Source: Terriglobus sp. TAA 43
GTDB lineage: Bacteria; Acidobacteriota; Terriglobia; Terriglobales; Acidobacteriaceae
NCBI RefSeq assembly: GCF_000800015.1
Contig: NZ_JUGR01000003.1
Coordinates: forward strand, 186,001 to 250,000
Length of the DNA: 64,000 nt
Direction of reading: 5' to 3'
Shown here: positions 36,323-44,790 of the stretch, piece by piece
How positions within the stretch are numbered: position 1 is the stretch's first letter
Layout of the letters: every line of letters begins with the position of its first letter
Notes under the pieces: model-generated
Database searches by the model: none
Told to the model about the DNA's origin: nothing
The model's input: the letters and a program-made list of their open reading frames with translations, nothing else
Program-made: the position numbers and the translations under genes

Positions 36323-39127
36323 ATGCCGAACGAAAACAAGCCGCCCGTCTACCTGCTCGACACCATGGCCTTCATCTTCCGCGCGTACCACGCCATGCAG
36401 CGGTCGCGGCCCATGTCCACGCGCACCGGCGTCCCCACGGCGGCCACTTATGTCTTCATCAACATGATCAACAAGCTGCGGCAGGACTTCCATCCGCACT
36501 ACCTCGCAGCCATCTACGAGGGCGGCGCGCCCGTACACCGCAACGAAGCCGCGGCGCAGATGAAGACCATCAAAAAGTTCAACATCAAAACCCAGCAGTT
36601 CGACGAAGTCGACTACGGCGGCTACAAGGCCACCCGCACCGAGACCCCGCCCGACCTCACACAGCAGCAGCCCTACATCCGCCGCGCCCTCGAAGCCTTC
36701 GGCATCCCCATCCTCGCGCATGAAGGCTTCGAGGCCGACGACGTCATCGGCACACTCTCACAGCGCCTCAGTGAACAGGGCCACCCCGTCTACATCGTCT
36801 CGTCCGACAAGGACATGATGCAGCTCGTCACCGACAGTGTGCATATCCTCAACCCAACGAAAGACAACCTCATCCTCGACCCCGCCAAGGTCGAAGAAGT
36901 CCTCGGCGTCCCACCCCAACGCGTCATCGACGTCATGGCCCTCCGCGGCGACAGCATCGACAACATCCCCGGCGCACCCGGCATCGGCGACAAGGGCTCC
37001 GTCGAACTCATCCAGCAATTCGGCTCCGTAGAAGCCGCACTCGACGCCGCCCGCGACAACCCCGACAGCATCAAGGGCAAACGCCAGCGCGAATCCCTGC
37101 AGAACAATCGTGACACCGTCATGCTCTCCAAGGAGCTCGTCACCATCCACTGCAACCTGCCGGTCGACTACTCGCTCGAAGCCATGAGCACCGCCACCGA
37201 GCCCAACCTCGCCGACCTCCGCGCGCTCTACACCGAACTCGAATTCACCACGCTGCTCAAGGACCTCCCCGCCCCCGAAGCGCAAAAAATCGACTACATC
37301 CTAGAGCCCACCGCGCACGACATCACCGAACTACTCGCCACCAGCGACACCCTCGCCATCTTCTTCCCCGAAGACGCGCAAGCCATCGCCGAAGAGTCAG
37401 GCGCCGAAACCGAACTCGACACCGAATCCCCCGCCGAAGATCCCATCGCCACCAACATGGATCTATTCGCCGCGATGACCACCCCGGTCGAAACCAAACC
37501 CTTCGCACCACCGCAAACCGAACCGCTGCCCGTAGGCCTGGCAACAACAGCAGACAAAGCCATTCTGCTGGACCTCAACACCGACATAGCAGCCCCCATC
37601 CGCGAAGCGCTAAAAAACAACAAAATCCCCAAAGCAGTCCACGACCTGAAAGCCGTGCTGCGCACCTGCGAACGCGCCAAAATCGAAATCAAAAACGTTC
37701 GCGACGACGTCATGCTCTACAGCTACCTCATCAACCCCACGCACGGCAGCCACAAGCTCTCCGACGTCGCCGCACGCTTCAACGACCGCGCCCTCACGCA
37801 GGTAGAAAAGAAACAAACCCCACCAGCACACATCCTGCCCGAAGCCGCCAGCGCAGTCTTCCAACTCACCAGCCTCCTCAAACCGCAAATCGAAGAAGCC
37901 GAACTAAACAAAACCTACGAAGACATCGACCTCCCGCTGGTCCCCGTGCTCCTGCACATGGAAAAAGCCGGCTGCCGCATCGACACCGATCTCCTCCGCG
38001 CGCAGAACACCCGACTCGCCGTCGCCATGGACGACCTCGCCGCCCGCATCCACACCCTCGCAGGCCGCACCTTCAACATCAACTCTCCCAAACAATTAGG
38101 AGAAGTCCTCTTCAACGAGATGAACCTGCCCAAGCCGCTCAAGTACGGCAAGGGCAAAGTCGTCTCCACCGCGCAGGACGTCCTCGAAGAACTCTCCGAA
38201 CAACACGAAGCCCCGCGCCTCGTCCTCGAGTACCGTCAGTTAGCCAAGTTACGCAGTAACTACACCGAACAACTTCCCTTGTTAGTCGACACCGACTCGC
38301 GCGTCCACACCACCTTCAACCAGGTAGGCACCGCCACAGGCCGACTAAGTTCCACTAACCCCAACTTACAAAACATTCCTGTAAGAACTGAGTTAGGCAG
38401 AGAAATCCGCGCAGCCTTCACCGCGCAGCCCGGCAACATCATCCTCTCCGCCGACTACAGCCAGATCGAACTCCGCCTCATGGCCCACTTCTCGCAGGAC
38501 CCGCTCCTGCTCAACGCCTACCGCACCAACATCGACATCCACACGCTCACCGCGTCGGAAGTCTTCGGCGTCGACCCCGCCACCATGAGCAAGGAAACCC
38601 GCAACCGCGCCAAGGCCGTCAACTTCGGCATCGTCTACGGCATCAGTCCGTTTGGATTGGCAGCGCAGTTAGGCATCGACCAGAAAGAAGCCCGCACCTA
38701 CATCGAAACCTACTTCGACCGCTACAAGGGCGTGCAGACCTTCATCACAGAACTGCTCGAACAGACACGCAACACCGGCAAAGTCACCACACTCTTCGGC
38801 CGCACCCGCCCCATCCCCGACATTCAGTCACGCAATCCCAACATGCGAGGCTTCGCCGAACGCACCGCCGTCAACACCCCGCTGCAAGGCACCGCGGCCG
38901 ACATGATCAAGGTAGCCATGCTCCACATCGACAAGGCACTCACCGCAGGCAACTACAAAACCCGCATGACCCTGCAGGTCCACGACGAACTCCTCTTCGA
39001 CGCACCAAAGGAAGAAGCAGAAGCAGTCGCCGCCTTAGTCAAAAAAGAAATGGAGAGCGTAATCCAACTCTCCATCCCAGTAGTCGCCGAAGTAGGCCAA
39101 GGCCCCAACTGGCGCGACGCTAAGTAA
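36323..39127 (+). CDS. polA: DNA polymerase I PolA (proofreading domain degenerate)
   Basis: 934 residues. The 5'-3' exonuclease domain (1-300) has FEADDVIGTLSQ, SSDKDMMQLV and ALRGDSIDNIPGAPGIGDKG; about 30 unusual residues are inserted at 67-98 (APVHRNEAAAQMKTIKKFNI). The 3'-5' exonuclease fold is present but the DxE motif is absent: the region at about 335-440 reads LATSDTLAIFF and an acidic, low-complexity insert instead, so proofreading is probably lost, as in Taq polymerase. The polymerase domain is intact: motif A ILSADYSQIELRLMAHFSQD, motif B RNRAKAVNFGIVYGISPFGL, motif C LQVHDELLFDAP. A patch of rare TTA Leu codons lies at 38090-38400. Confidence 0.95.
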   Translation: MPNENKPPVYLLDTMAFIFRAYHAMQRSRPMSTRTGVPTAATYVFINMINKLRQDFHPHYLAAIYEGGAPVHRNEAAAQMKTIKKFNIKTQQFDEVDYGGYKATRTETPPDLTQQQPYIRRALEAFGIPILAHEGFEADDVIGTLSQRLSEQGHPVYIVSSDKDMMQLVTDSVHILNPTKDNLILDPAKVEEVLGVPPQRVIDVMALRGDSIDNIPGAPGIGDKGSVELIQQFGSVEAALDAARDNPDSIKGKRQRESLQNNRDTVMLSKELVTIHCNLPVDYSLEAMSTATEPNLADLRALYTELEFTTLLKDLPAPEAQKIDYILEPTAHDITELLATSDTLAIFFPEDAQAIAEESGAETELDTESPAEDPIATNMDLFAAMTTPVETKPFAPPQTEPLPVGLATTADKAILLDLNTDIAAPIREALKNNKIPKAVHDLKAVLRTCERAKIEIKNVRDDVMLYSYLINPTHGSHKLSDVAARFNDRALTQVEKKQTPPAHILPEAASAVFQLTSLLKPQIEEAELNKTYEDIDLPLVPVLLHMEKAGCRIDTDLLRAQNTRLAVAMDDLAARIHTLAGRTFNINSPKQLGEVLFNEMNLPKPLKYGKGKVVSTAQDVLEELSEQHEAPRLVLEYRQLAKLRSNYTEQLPLLVDTDSRVHTTFNQVGTATGRLSSTNPNLQNIPVRTELGREIRAAFTAQPGNIILSADYSQIELRLMAHFSQDPLLLNAYRTNIDIHTLTASEVFGVDPATMSKETRNRAKAVNFGIVYGISPFGLAAQLGIDQKEARTYIETYFDRYKGVQTFITELLEQTRNTGKVTTLFGRTRPIPDIQSRNPNMRGFAERTAVNTPLQGTAADMIKVAMLHIDKALTAGNYKTRMTLQVHDELLFDAPKEEAEAVAALVKKEMESVIQLSIPVVAEVGQGPNWRDAK

Positions 39128-39138
39128 TTTTCCTTTTG

Positions 39139-39705
39139 CTACTCTGCACCGTCTTCAGTGTTGAGATGCAAAACGACAATGCGTTTTGCATCTCTGGTGC
39201 TGAAGAAGACCAGGCCATTACCCAAAATGAAACCCGGCCCTGCTGATCGCGAATTAACAATCGACATATCGGACAGTTTTGCGGCGTGAATTGCGGCACG
39301 CTGTTTCTCGTTCAGTTTGTTCTGTACGAATTCAGCCCACTGAGTAGAGTCCCTGACAAAGAACTTCGAATCTACTTGTTTGCCATGTATCGCGCTGCCG
39401 GGCAGTATGACCTCAACCGGAAACTTCAGAATTGCATTCGGATTCTCACCGGGGGACTTCACAGCCAGCTTAAAAGCCGAGATCGCCTGATTGGCCTTAC
39501 TCGCGGTAATCCCTAATCTGCAAAATAAAGATCCACCATTTACCGTGTCCCTATCATGCTCTCGATCAAACGACGTTGTTGGCCCTGTGACTTTCACGAA
39601 GCAGTTGTCATCAACAGAAGACGGCCATCTCGTCTGCCCCCGACAAGATGTAACCACCATCAGAAAAATAGCAATCGCGATTATTCCTCGTTGCGCTCTT
39701 TTCAT
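39139..39705 (-). CDS. Hypothetical lipoprotein
   Basis: 188 residues from ATG 39705. The N-terminus KRAQRGIIAIAIFLMVVTSC carries a lipobox (VTSC), so it is predicted to be lipid-anchored; two earlier ATGs in frame lie upstream of the signal peptide. The mature part has two strand-rich blocks and a C-terminal strand FILGNGLVFFSTRDAKRIVV. I do not recognise a family. It is convergent with polA, 11 bases from its stop. Confidence 0.7.
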   Translation of the reverse strand: MKRAQRGIIAIAIFLMVVTSCRGQTRWPSSVDDNCFVKVTGPTTSFDREHDRDTVNGGSLFCRLGITASKANQAISAFKLAVKSPGENPNAILKFPVEVILPGSAIHGKQVDSKFFVRDSTQWAEFVQNKLNEKQRAAIHAAKLSDMSIVNSRSAGPGFILGNGLVFFSTRDAKRIVVLHLNTEDGAE

Positions 39706-39884
39706 TGCCGTGTTTCTTTCCATAGCCGCACACATCTAGACAGCATATCCTCACCAAAACTTCCGTCCTGCTGCCGTGTGTAATACAAATTCATTCCGCT
39801 CCGCACATGGATGAGTATTTGTATCGGACGCGAGCCGTTTGAGATGCACACCACTTCACAGTTCAACTCCGACCACAGAAACAA

Positions 39885-39971
39885 GCGCCAAAGGCGCGCC
39901 GAGATATTAGCCTAGGCCGAAGGCCTAGGCTAGACCCTATAGAAGGCCAAGGGCCAAAGGCCCGCTCTATA
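39885..39971. repeat. REP-like hairpin cluster before the Y1 transposase
   Basis: Three hairpins in 90 bases: GCGCC-AAA-GGCGC (39885-39897), a perfect 11-bp stem TAGCCTAGGCC-GAA-GGCCTAGGCTA (39908-39932), and GGGCC-AAA-GGCCC (39951-39963) nested in a TATAGA (39938-39943) / TCTATA (39966-39971) outer pair. Triloops of the GAA/AAA kind and the position right before the transposase fit the end structures recognised by Y1 transposases (known for IS200/IS605 and RAYT systems). Confidence 0.7.
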
Positions 39972-39979
39972 ATCCTCGC

Positions 39980-40420
39980 GTGCCACAATCTCTCGTATTC
40001 GCATTAGTCCACATCATTTTCAGCACCAAAGACCGCACACCATCCATCACCAACCCAACCGATCTCCACGCCTATCTCGCCACCGTCGCGCGAAACCTCG
40101 GTTGCGATTGTTTCCGAGTCGGAGGCACGATGGATCACGTGCATCTGGCAGTTGGCCTGTCGAGAACAATCACCATTGCCGACCTCATCTCCGAACTCAA
40201 AACATCCTCATCTCAATGGATGAAAACGCAAGGCGCATCCACCTTTGCGTGGCAACGAGGCTACGGTGCATTCACCCTCGGCAAATCCGACCTTGATGCA
40301 CTCATGCGATACATCGACAACCAGGAAGAACATCACCGCAAGATCGATTTCCGCGATGAACTCCGCGCCATCCTCAAACGCTACGGCGTCGAACACGACG
40401 AACAATACGTGTGGGATTAG
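39980..40420 (+). mobile_element. IS200/IS605-type Y1 transposase (RAYT-like)
   Basis: 146 residues from GTG 39980. The HUH motif is in TMDHVHLAVGL; the catalytic tyrosine is probably in RYIDNQEEHHRK. SLVFALVHIIFSTKDRTPSI and the YGAFTLGKSDL block are typical of the short Y1_Tnp proteins. It lies next to three hairpins, with no second ORF (TnpB) and no obvious right end, so it may be a domesticated REP-associated transposase rather than a complete element. Enzymes of this group cut and join single-stranded DNA at hairpins. Confidence 0.85.
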
Positions 40421-40440
40421 ACTGGGCCGTTGGCGCTCAA

Positions 40441-40851
40441 TCACTGGGGCGGTTGGTAATCGTTGATGAGGTCTGTGAGAGTGGCCAAATGTTCGCGGGT
40501 CAACTTCGCACGCAGAAGATTCACATTCATCGGATACTCCGTCCCATAATTCAATTGCTTGTCTAGTGCAGGGTACGTCGCAGCAATGAAGGCGTCTCGA
40601 TAGCGAAGCCATGCTCTCTCCGCCACCTTCAGCTTTGCCAAGCCAAGTGAATCCCCAGCAATTTGGGTCAGAAAGTTTTTATATTTCGTATTCAGTTCAG
40701 CATCGACTCGCTTGGCCTCATCACTCGCGCACAGGTTCAGATCGTGCTGTGTGTCTGCAACCTTCATGCAACCGTCGAGCGTTAAACTGCTCTGCCCATG
40801 ACAAGAACATGCCAAGGCCACGAACAAAGGCAAAACCACAATACGTCTCAT
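40441..40851 (-). CDS. LprI/DUF1311 family lipoprotein
   Basis: 136 residues from ATG 40851. Signal sequence RRIVVLPLFVALACSCHGQ with a lipobox (ACSC). The mature part has the DUF1311/LprI pattern: CMKVADTQHDLNLCASDEAKRVDAELN, then AERAWLRYRDAFIAATYPAL, with the paired Cys about 12 residues apart. Family members include lysozyme inhibitors; activity here is not known. It lies 20 bases downstream of the transposase, convergent. Confidence 0.8.
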   Translation of the reverse strand: MRRIVVLPLFVALACSCHGQSSLTLDGCMKVADTQHDLNLCASDEAKRVDAELNTKYKNFLTQIAGDSLGLAKLKVAERAWLRYRDAFIAATYPALDKQLNYGTEYPMNVNLLRAKLTREHLATLTDLINDYQPPQ

Positions 40852-40872
40852 TCTGTAATCATCTACACGAAA

Positions 40873-40907
40873 CACGCCGCAGGCGTCGAGAACGGCACGA
40901 AGTGCTA
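40873..40907 (-). repeat. 35-bp double-hairpin repeat at the stop codon of the TonB gene
   Basis: The sequence is two mini-hairpins, ACGCC-GCA-GGCGT and GCAC-GAA-GTGC, joined by a CGAGAACG linker. Read on the minus strand it begins with TAG, which is the stop codon of the TonB gene, and continues CACTTCGTGCCG. It is identical, except for one loop base, to 42401-42435. Confidence 0.75.
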
Positions 40908-41501
40908 ACCGCGCTCATAATGCAGCACGATCTCCTGCTCACTCGCAATCGGCTGTCCATCACGAGTAGCCGGATCAAAGCTCCATCCCCGCACCGTTGC
41001 CATCACCTGCTGATCAATCGGATCGCCCAGCCCCTGTTCCAGCGTCAGCTTCGTAATCGTGCCGTGCGCATCAATCACCGCGTCCATGATCACGTTGCCG
41101 CCCTTGCCACGCGGCAGGCTGCTCAGGTCCGGCGCGGGACGCGGAAACACCTTCACAATTGCAATCCGAACATTGCCGCTGCCCAGCGCACTCACGCCTG
41201 ACGAGCCATCGCCCTTCTCTGTCTCGGGCTTCGCCTCAGGCACCGGCGCAGGAGCCACCTTCGCAATCGTCGGTGTCTTCACCTTCGCTGGAGCAGACTT
41301 CTTAGGCGCAGAACTCGCCGCCGCGCTCTCCTGCCCGCCAATGGTGTACGTCAGCAACGTATGCGTCCCATGCGCCGACCCCGGCAGCTTCACCCGCACC
41401 GCCTGCGGAGCCTTCACCGCCACCAGCACCACCGCCGCAATCACCAGCGCATGCGTCCCCGCTGAAAGCCAAACACCCCGAAGCTCATCGAAACGCCGCA
41501 T
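40905..41501 (-). CDS. TonB family energy-transducing protein
   Basis: 198 residues. One N-terminal membrane span (LSAGTHALVIAAVVLVAV, about 12-30), an Ala/Pro/Lys-rich periplasmic linker (APKKSAPAKVKTPTIAKVAP), and a C-terminal TonB fold: GGNVIMDAVIDAHGTITKLTLEQGLGDPIDQQVMATVRGWSFDPATRDGQPI. It would pass energy from ExbB/ExbD to receptors such as the one at 44941, but no exbBD lies nearby. The stop codon is the first three bases of a double-hairpin repeat. Confidence 0.87.
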   Translation of the reverse strand: MRRFDELRGVWLSAGTHALVIAAVVLVAVKAPQAVRVKLPGSAHGTHTLLTYTIGGQESAAASSAPKKSAPAKVKTPTIAKVAPAPVPEAKPETEKGDGSSGVSALGSGNVRIAIVKVFPRPAPDLSSLPRGKGGNVIMDAVIDAHGTITKLTLEQGLGDPIDQQVMATVRGWSFDPATRDGQPIASEQEIVLHYERG

Positions 41502-41657
41502 GCCCGCAGTGTAGCCTCCTCACGATTAGACGCACGAACAAAATCAGCAGGCCATTTCCAGGAAAAGCCACGAATCCCTGCCCTACAACCCTTCCCACAC
41601 CATCAGAAACAAACCATCTGCATCGTTCTTTCGCAAAACGATCAGGGAGTGTTCGCC

Positions 41658-42098
41658 GTGTCACAGAAGCCCATAGAAGAAGAAGTACGTACCACCAACG
41701 ACTGGTTCGGTCGCTTCGCCGCTTCATCCTCAGGCTGGCTCGGCTCCAAATGGGCGTTCTCCGCAGCGGTTCTGCTCATCGTTGCCTGGGCAGCAAGCGG
41801 CCCCATGTTCCATTACTCCGCCGAGTGGCAACTCGTCATCAACACCGGCACCACCATCATCACCTTCCTGATGGTCTTCCTCATCCAGAACACCCAGAAC
41901 CGCGACGCCCGCGCCATCAACCTGAAACTGAACGAACTCATCCGTTCCGGTGACAACGCCGAGAATCAGATGATCGACATCGAGAACCTAAGCGACCTCG
42001 AACTCGACGACCTCCAAGTCCGCTACGAAGCAGTCCGCAACGCCTGCGAAGACCGCCGAGCCATACGAGCCGCAGCCGCCAAGGCCAACGCCACCTAA
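41658..42098 (+). CDS. Low-affinity iron permease family (PF04120) membrane protein
   Basis: 146 residues from GTG 41658, with AGGGAG 8 bases upstream; an in-frame GTG 9 bases earlier lies on the ribosome binding site. Two membrane spans (about 34-52, 62-82) surround FHYSAEWQLVINTGTTIITFLMVFLIQNTQNRDARAINLKLNELI, the family signature. The tail has a coiled-coil character (IENLSDLELDDLQVRYEAVR). Despite the family name, transport of iron by the bacterial members is not established. Confidence 0.83.
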   Translation: MSQKPIEEEVRTTNDWFGRFAASSSGWLGSKWAFSAAVLLIVAWAASGPMFHYSAEWQLVINTGTTIITFLMVFLIQNTQNRDARAINLKLNELIRSGDNAENQMIDIENLSDLELDDLQVRYEAVRNACEDRRAIRAAAAKANAT

Positions 42099-42215
42099 AG
42101 CGGGAGCCGTCAAAATCCTGTCAAGCCCCTGCCTTATCCAAACCCAACAAACCAAAAGAAATAGAGTTGGCATGTTACTTCCATCAACTCCCTAAAATAG
42201 AGATAGAGCTGAAAA

Positions 42216-42236
42216 GGGCCGCGATGGTCGCGGCCC
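42216..42236 (+). terminator. Hairpin after the Fe_permease-family gene
   Basis: Perfect 9-bp stem GGGCCGCGA / TCGCGGCCC, TGG loop; preceded by AAAA, no T run on the plus strand, TTTTCAG on the minus strand. About 120 bases after the gene, so assignment is uncertain. Confidence 0.5.
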
Positions 42237-42369
42237 TAAGTCATTTAGAAAGACGATTTTGCCTCTAACTCCAACAGGATGACGATTTTAGCAACACCCC
42301 AAAACCTAACCCCTTTAGAAAGACGATTTTAGAATAACAGGGGGAGGGGGTACCTGGCCCCACCATAAG

Positions 42370-42393
42370 CAAAAGCCAGCGGAAACCGCTGGC
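42370..42393 (-). terminator. Terminator after the symporter/companion operon
   Basis: Perfect stem GCCAGCGG (42375-42382) / CCGCTGGC (42386-42393) with an AAA loop. On the minus strand it is followed by TTTTGC and lies 40 bases after the companion gene stop. Confidence 0.65.
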
Positions 42394-42400
42394 CTGCTTT

Positions 42401-42435
42401 CACGCCGAAGGCGTCGAGAACGGCACGAAGTGCTA
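42401..42435 (-). repeat. 35-bp double-hairpin repeat at the stop codon of the symporter companion gene
   Basis: Same sequence as 40873-40907 apart from one loop base (CGCC-GAA-GGCG here, GCA there). On the minus strand its first three bases TAG are the stop codon of the 89-residue protein. Confidence 0.75.
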
Positions 42436-42702
42436 CCGCCCACTTCCCGGCCGGAACCGGATCGTATAGAACGCTCCGAAGATTGTCATCAGAAGTCCCC
42501 ACCAGAACGCCGCATGAAGGTTTGCCAGCACCACGCTCGGCGGATGCGAGAACTCATAGATCCCCACCGGCGTCAGCACCAGCCCATACATCAGGCAAAG
42601 CACTCCGACAAAAAACCAAAGCGACAACGTTTCTTTGGGCTTCACATCTCTGTCTTCGATTGAAGCGTGTACGTGATGAATATCAGCAGTCTTGTGTTCC
42701 AT
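42433..42702 (-). CDS. Two-TM companion protein of the sodium/solute symporter
   Basis: 89 residues. A polar His-rich N-terminus (EHKTADIHHVHASIEDR) precedes two spans, about 28-50 (LWFFVGVLCLMYGLVLTPVG) and 60-83 (LANLHAAFWWGLLMTIFGAF). It starts 14 bases after the symporter stop and is cotranscribed. No family recognised; small second subunits are known for some SSS transporters (DUF4212), and this may be an analogous case (inference). Confidence 0.75.
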   Translation of the reverse strand: MEHKTADIHHVHASIEDRDVKPKETLSLWFFVGVLCLMYGLVLTPVGIYEFSHPPSVVLANLHAAFWWGLLMTIFGAFYTIRFRPGSGR

Positions 42703-42716
42703 CGTTCCCCGCTCCT

Positions 42717-44453
42717 TTACCAGAAGAGAATGTTCAGGCCAATAAATACAACCGACACAACGCCCGCCCAGAAGATCGGCTTCTGGAAGAGTGTGCGAGC
42801 ACCATCATGCGGAATCACAGTAGCGCCATAAACCAGACCATCCAACTCGGAATCCGGTTTCGGAGTGGTCATCAGGCTGACGACAACGGTCACAACCACG
42901 CAGATGATCCAGCTCCACAGTGCGCGATACATGTTCTCAGCCATCGGTTGCGCATCAGGCGACAGCGCGATGTGTGCCAGCGCAGCCTTTCCACCGAGTT
43001 CCACATACGTGAACATCGCAATGGAGCTGACGGTTCCCGCCAGCAGGCCCCAGAATCCGCCCGCCTTCGTAGCCCGCTTCCACAGCATGCCCAGAATCAC
43101 CGTGCCGAACAGAGGTGAGATGAAGAAGGAGAACAGCGCCTGCACGTAATCCATGATGGATCCCGCACGAGCCACAAGGTAAGCCGTGCCAATCGACACC
43201 AACATGCCGATCACAGTCGACCAGCGGCCCATCGACACATAGTGCTTATCCGGCGCATCCTTCTTGATGTACGCACCGTAGATGTCATACGTCCACACGG
43301 TCGAGAACGCCGACACATTGCCAGCCATACCGCTCATGAACCCAGCCACCAGAGCCGTAATACCCAGCCCCAGCAGACCCGGCCCACAGTAGCGGATCAG
43401 CATCAGCGGCAACACCTCGTCATACGCGTGCTGCCCCGTAGCGCGAGCCACATCACCCGGCACGAGGTGCATCAGCGACCCATCAGGGTTCTTCAGCACA
43501 GCCAGTGCCAGCAGACCCGGCACGATCACGATGAGGGGTACCGCCATCTTGAACGCCGCACCAATCACCGGCGCCATCTTGGCTGCACGCAGATCCTTAG
43601 CGCTCAGTACACGCTGCACGACCAGGAAGTCAGTCGTCCAGTATCCGAAGGACACGATGGCGCCCAAGCCGAACACAATCCCCGTCCAGTGAATACCCAT
43701 CGGGTTCCCCTTGAAGGTTCCCAGGGTAGACCACAGATGCGTGTAGTCATTGCTACCCACGTTATGGGCAATCTGTGCCTTCAGGTTGGTCCAGCCACCC
43801 GCCTCGATGAGCCCAAGGATAGGAATGAGCGCAGCACCTGCCCAGATGAGCACGAACTGCAGCACCTCGTTGATGATGGCCGAACGCAGTCCACCCAACA
43901 TCACGTAGATCGCCACGGTGATCGCACCAATCCAGATAGAGAAGGTGATGTTCCATCCCAGCACTGTCTGCATGACCACAGCCATGGCGTACATGTTCAC
44001 GCCACTCATCAGGATGGTCATGAACCCGAAGCTGATGGCGGCCAGTCCGCGCGCACCCTCACCAAACCGTAACTGCAGGTACCCCGGCACCGAGTGTGTC
44101 TTGGAGATGTAGTAGAACGGCATCATCACGATGCCCAGGAACAGCATGGCAGGGATGGCGCCTATCCAATACCAATGCGTCGCCAGGATACCGTACTGAT
44201 AGGCAGACCCCGCCCACCCCATCAGCTCCAGCGACCCCAGGTTCGCCGAAACAAAACTGAGGCCGGCAATCCAGGCGGTCATCTCACGGCCAGCGAGAAA
44301 GAACTCTTCGCTCGTATTAGTGCCGCCCTTCACATAGAAGCCGATGAACAGCACCATGACGAAGTACAGCGCGAGGATCACAATGTCGATCCCGGAAAGA
44401 TTCGTTAGCTGTGAGGCAAGCAGTGTCGCCATCACAGGGTGAGCAAAGGGCAT
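42717..44453 (-). CDS. Sodium:solute symporter (SSS family)
   Basis: 578 residues with about 14 hydrophobic spans. SSS hallmarks are ALYFVMVLFIGFYVKGG, EEFFLAGREMTAWIAGLSFVSANLGSLELMGWAG, GVNMYAMAVVMQTVLGW and GGLRSAIINEVLQFVLIWAG, with ALVAGFMSGMAGNVSAFSTV near the sodium site. The pattern GxSFVSANxGSLELMGWAG is that of sugar-type (SGLT-like) members in Bacteroidetes and acidobacteria, so a sugar, inositol or similar substrate is likely but unproven. The transcript leads into the 89-residue companion. The leader region is shared with the divergent TonB-dependent receptor. Confidence 0.92.
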   Translation of the reverse strand: MPFAHPVMATLLASQLTNLSGIDIVILALYFVMVLFIGFYVKGGTNTSEEFFLAGREMTAWIAGLSFVSANLGSLELMGWAGSAYQYGILATHWYWIGAIPAMLFLGIVMMPFYYISKTHSVPGYLQLRFGEGARGLAAISFGFMTILMSGVNMYAMAVVMQTVLGWNITFSIWIGAITVAIYVMLGGLRSAIINEVLQFVLIWAGAALIPILGLIEAGGWTNLKAQIAHNVGSNDYTHLWSTLGTFKGNPMGIHWTGIVFGLGAIVSFGYWTTDFLVVQRVLSAKDLRAAKMAPVIGAAFKMAVPLIVIVPGLLALAVLKNPDGSLMHLVPGDVARATGQHAYDEVLPLMLIRYCGPGLLGLGITALVAGFMSGMAGNVSAFSTVWTYDIYGAYIKKDAPDKHYVSMGRWSTVIGMLVSIGTAYLVARAGSIMDYVQALFSFFISPLFGTVILGMLWKRATKAGGFWGLLAGTVSSIAMFTYVELGGKAALAHIALSPDAQPMAENMYRALWSWIICVVVTVVVSLMTTPKPDSELDGLVYGATVIPHDGARTLFQKPIFWAGVVSVVFIGLNILFW

Positions 44454-44790
44454 TCCCTATTTCTCCTTGAGACAGACAGTGTGCCCCATAAGGGAGTCTC
44501 TGCGCCAGAGACGAAAGTTAAGCCATCTTCCGCTTTGCACTTCAACCTTCAGGTTTTCTGCCATCCTGCGCCGAAATCACCTACAAAAAGCTGGTCTACA
44601 CTCGCGACTATCAATAATTCGCTTCTCAGCAAAAATACTTTAGAAGGTCGTACCACGGGGCTATTCTTCGATCCCCGGAGCCTATCTGTAGCAGCATGAT
44701 TCTGGCATTGAATTCCGCTCACTACTTCGATTTCTCCCCATTAAGCCCCGATTCTTCCTCTGTGGAAATAACAAAATCCTCATTTTCATC

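Larger units (their letters stand above)
42099..42432. other. Gene-free stretch with terminators and a short direct repeat
   Basis: Contains GGGCCGCGA-TGG-TCGCGGCCC (42216-42236), a hairpin likely to end the permease gene, and GCCAGCGG-AAA-CCGCTGGC (42375-42393), which on the minus strand is followed by TTTT. Between them TTTAGAAAGACGATTTT occurs twice (42244-42260, 42314-42330; 70 bases apart) with a third ATGACGATTTTAG (42279-42291). No convincing reading frame is seen. Confidence 0.6.

Noticed and set aside
42244-42330. Spaced GACGATTTT repeats as a CRISPR array
   Set aside because: Only two full copies, unequal spacing, no cas genes, and repeat units too short.
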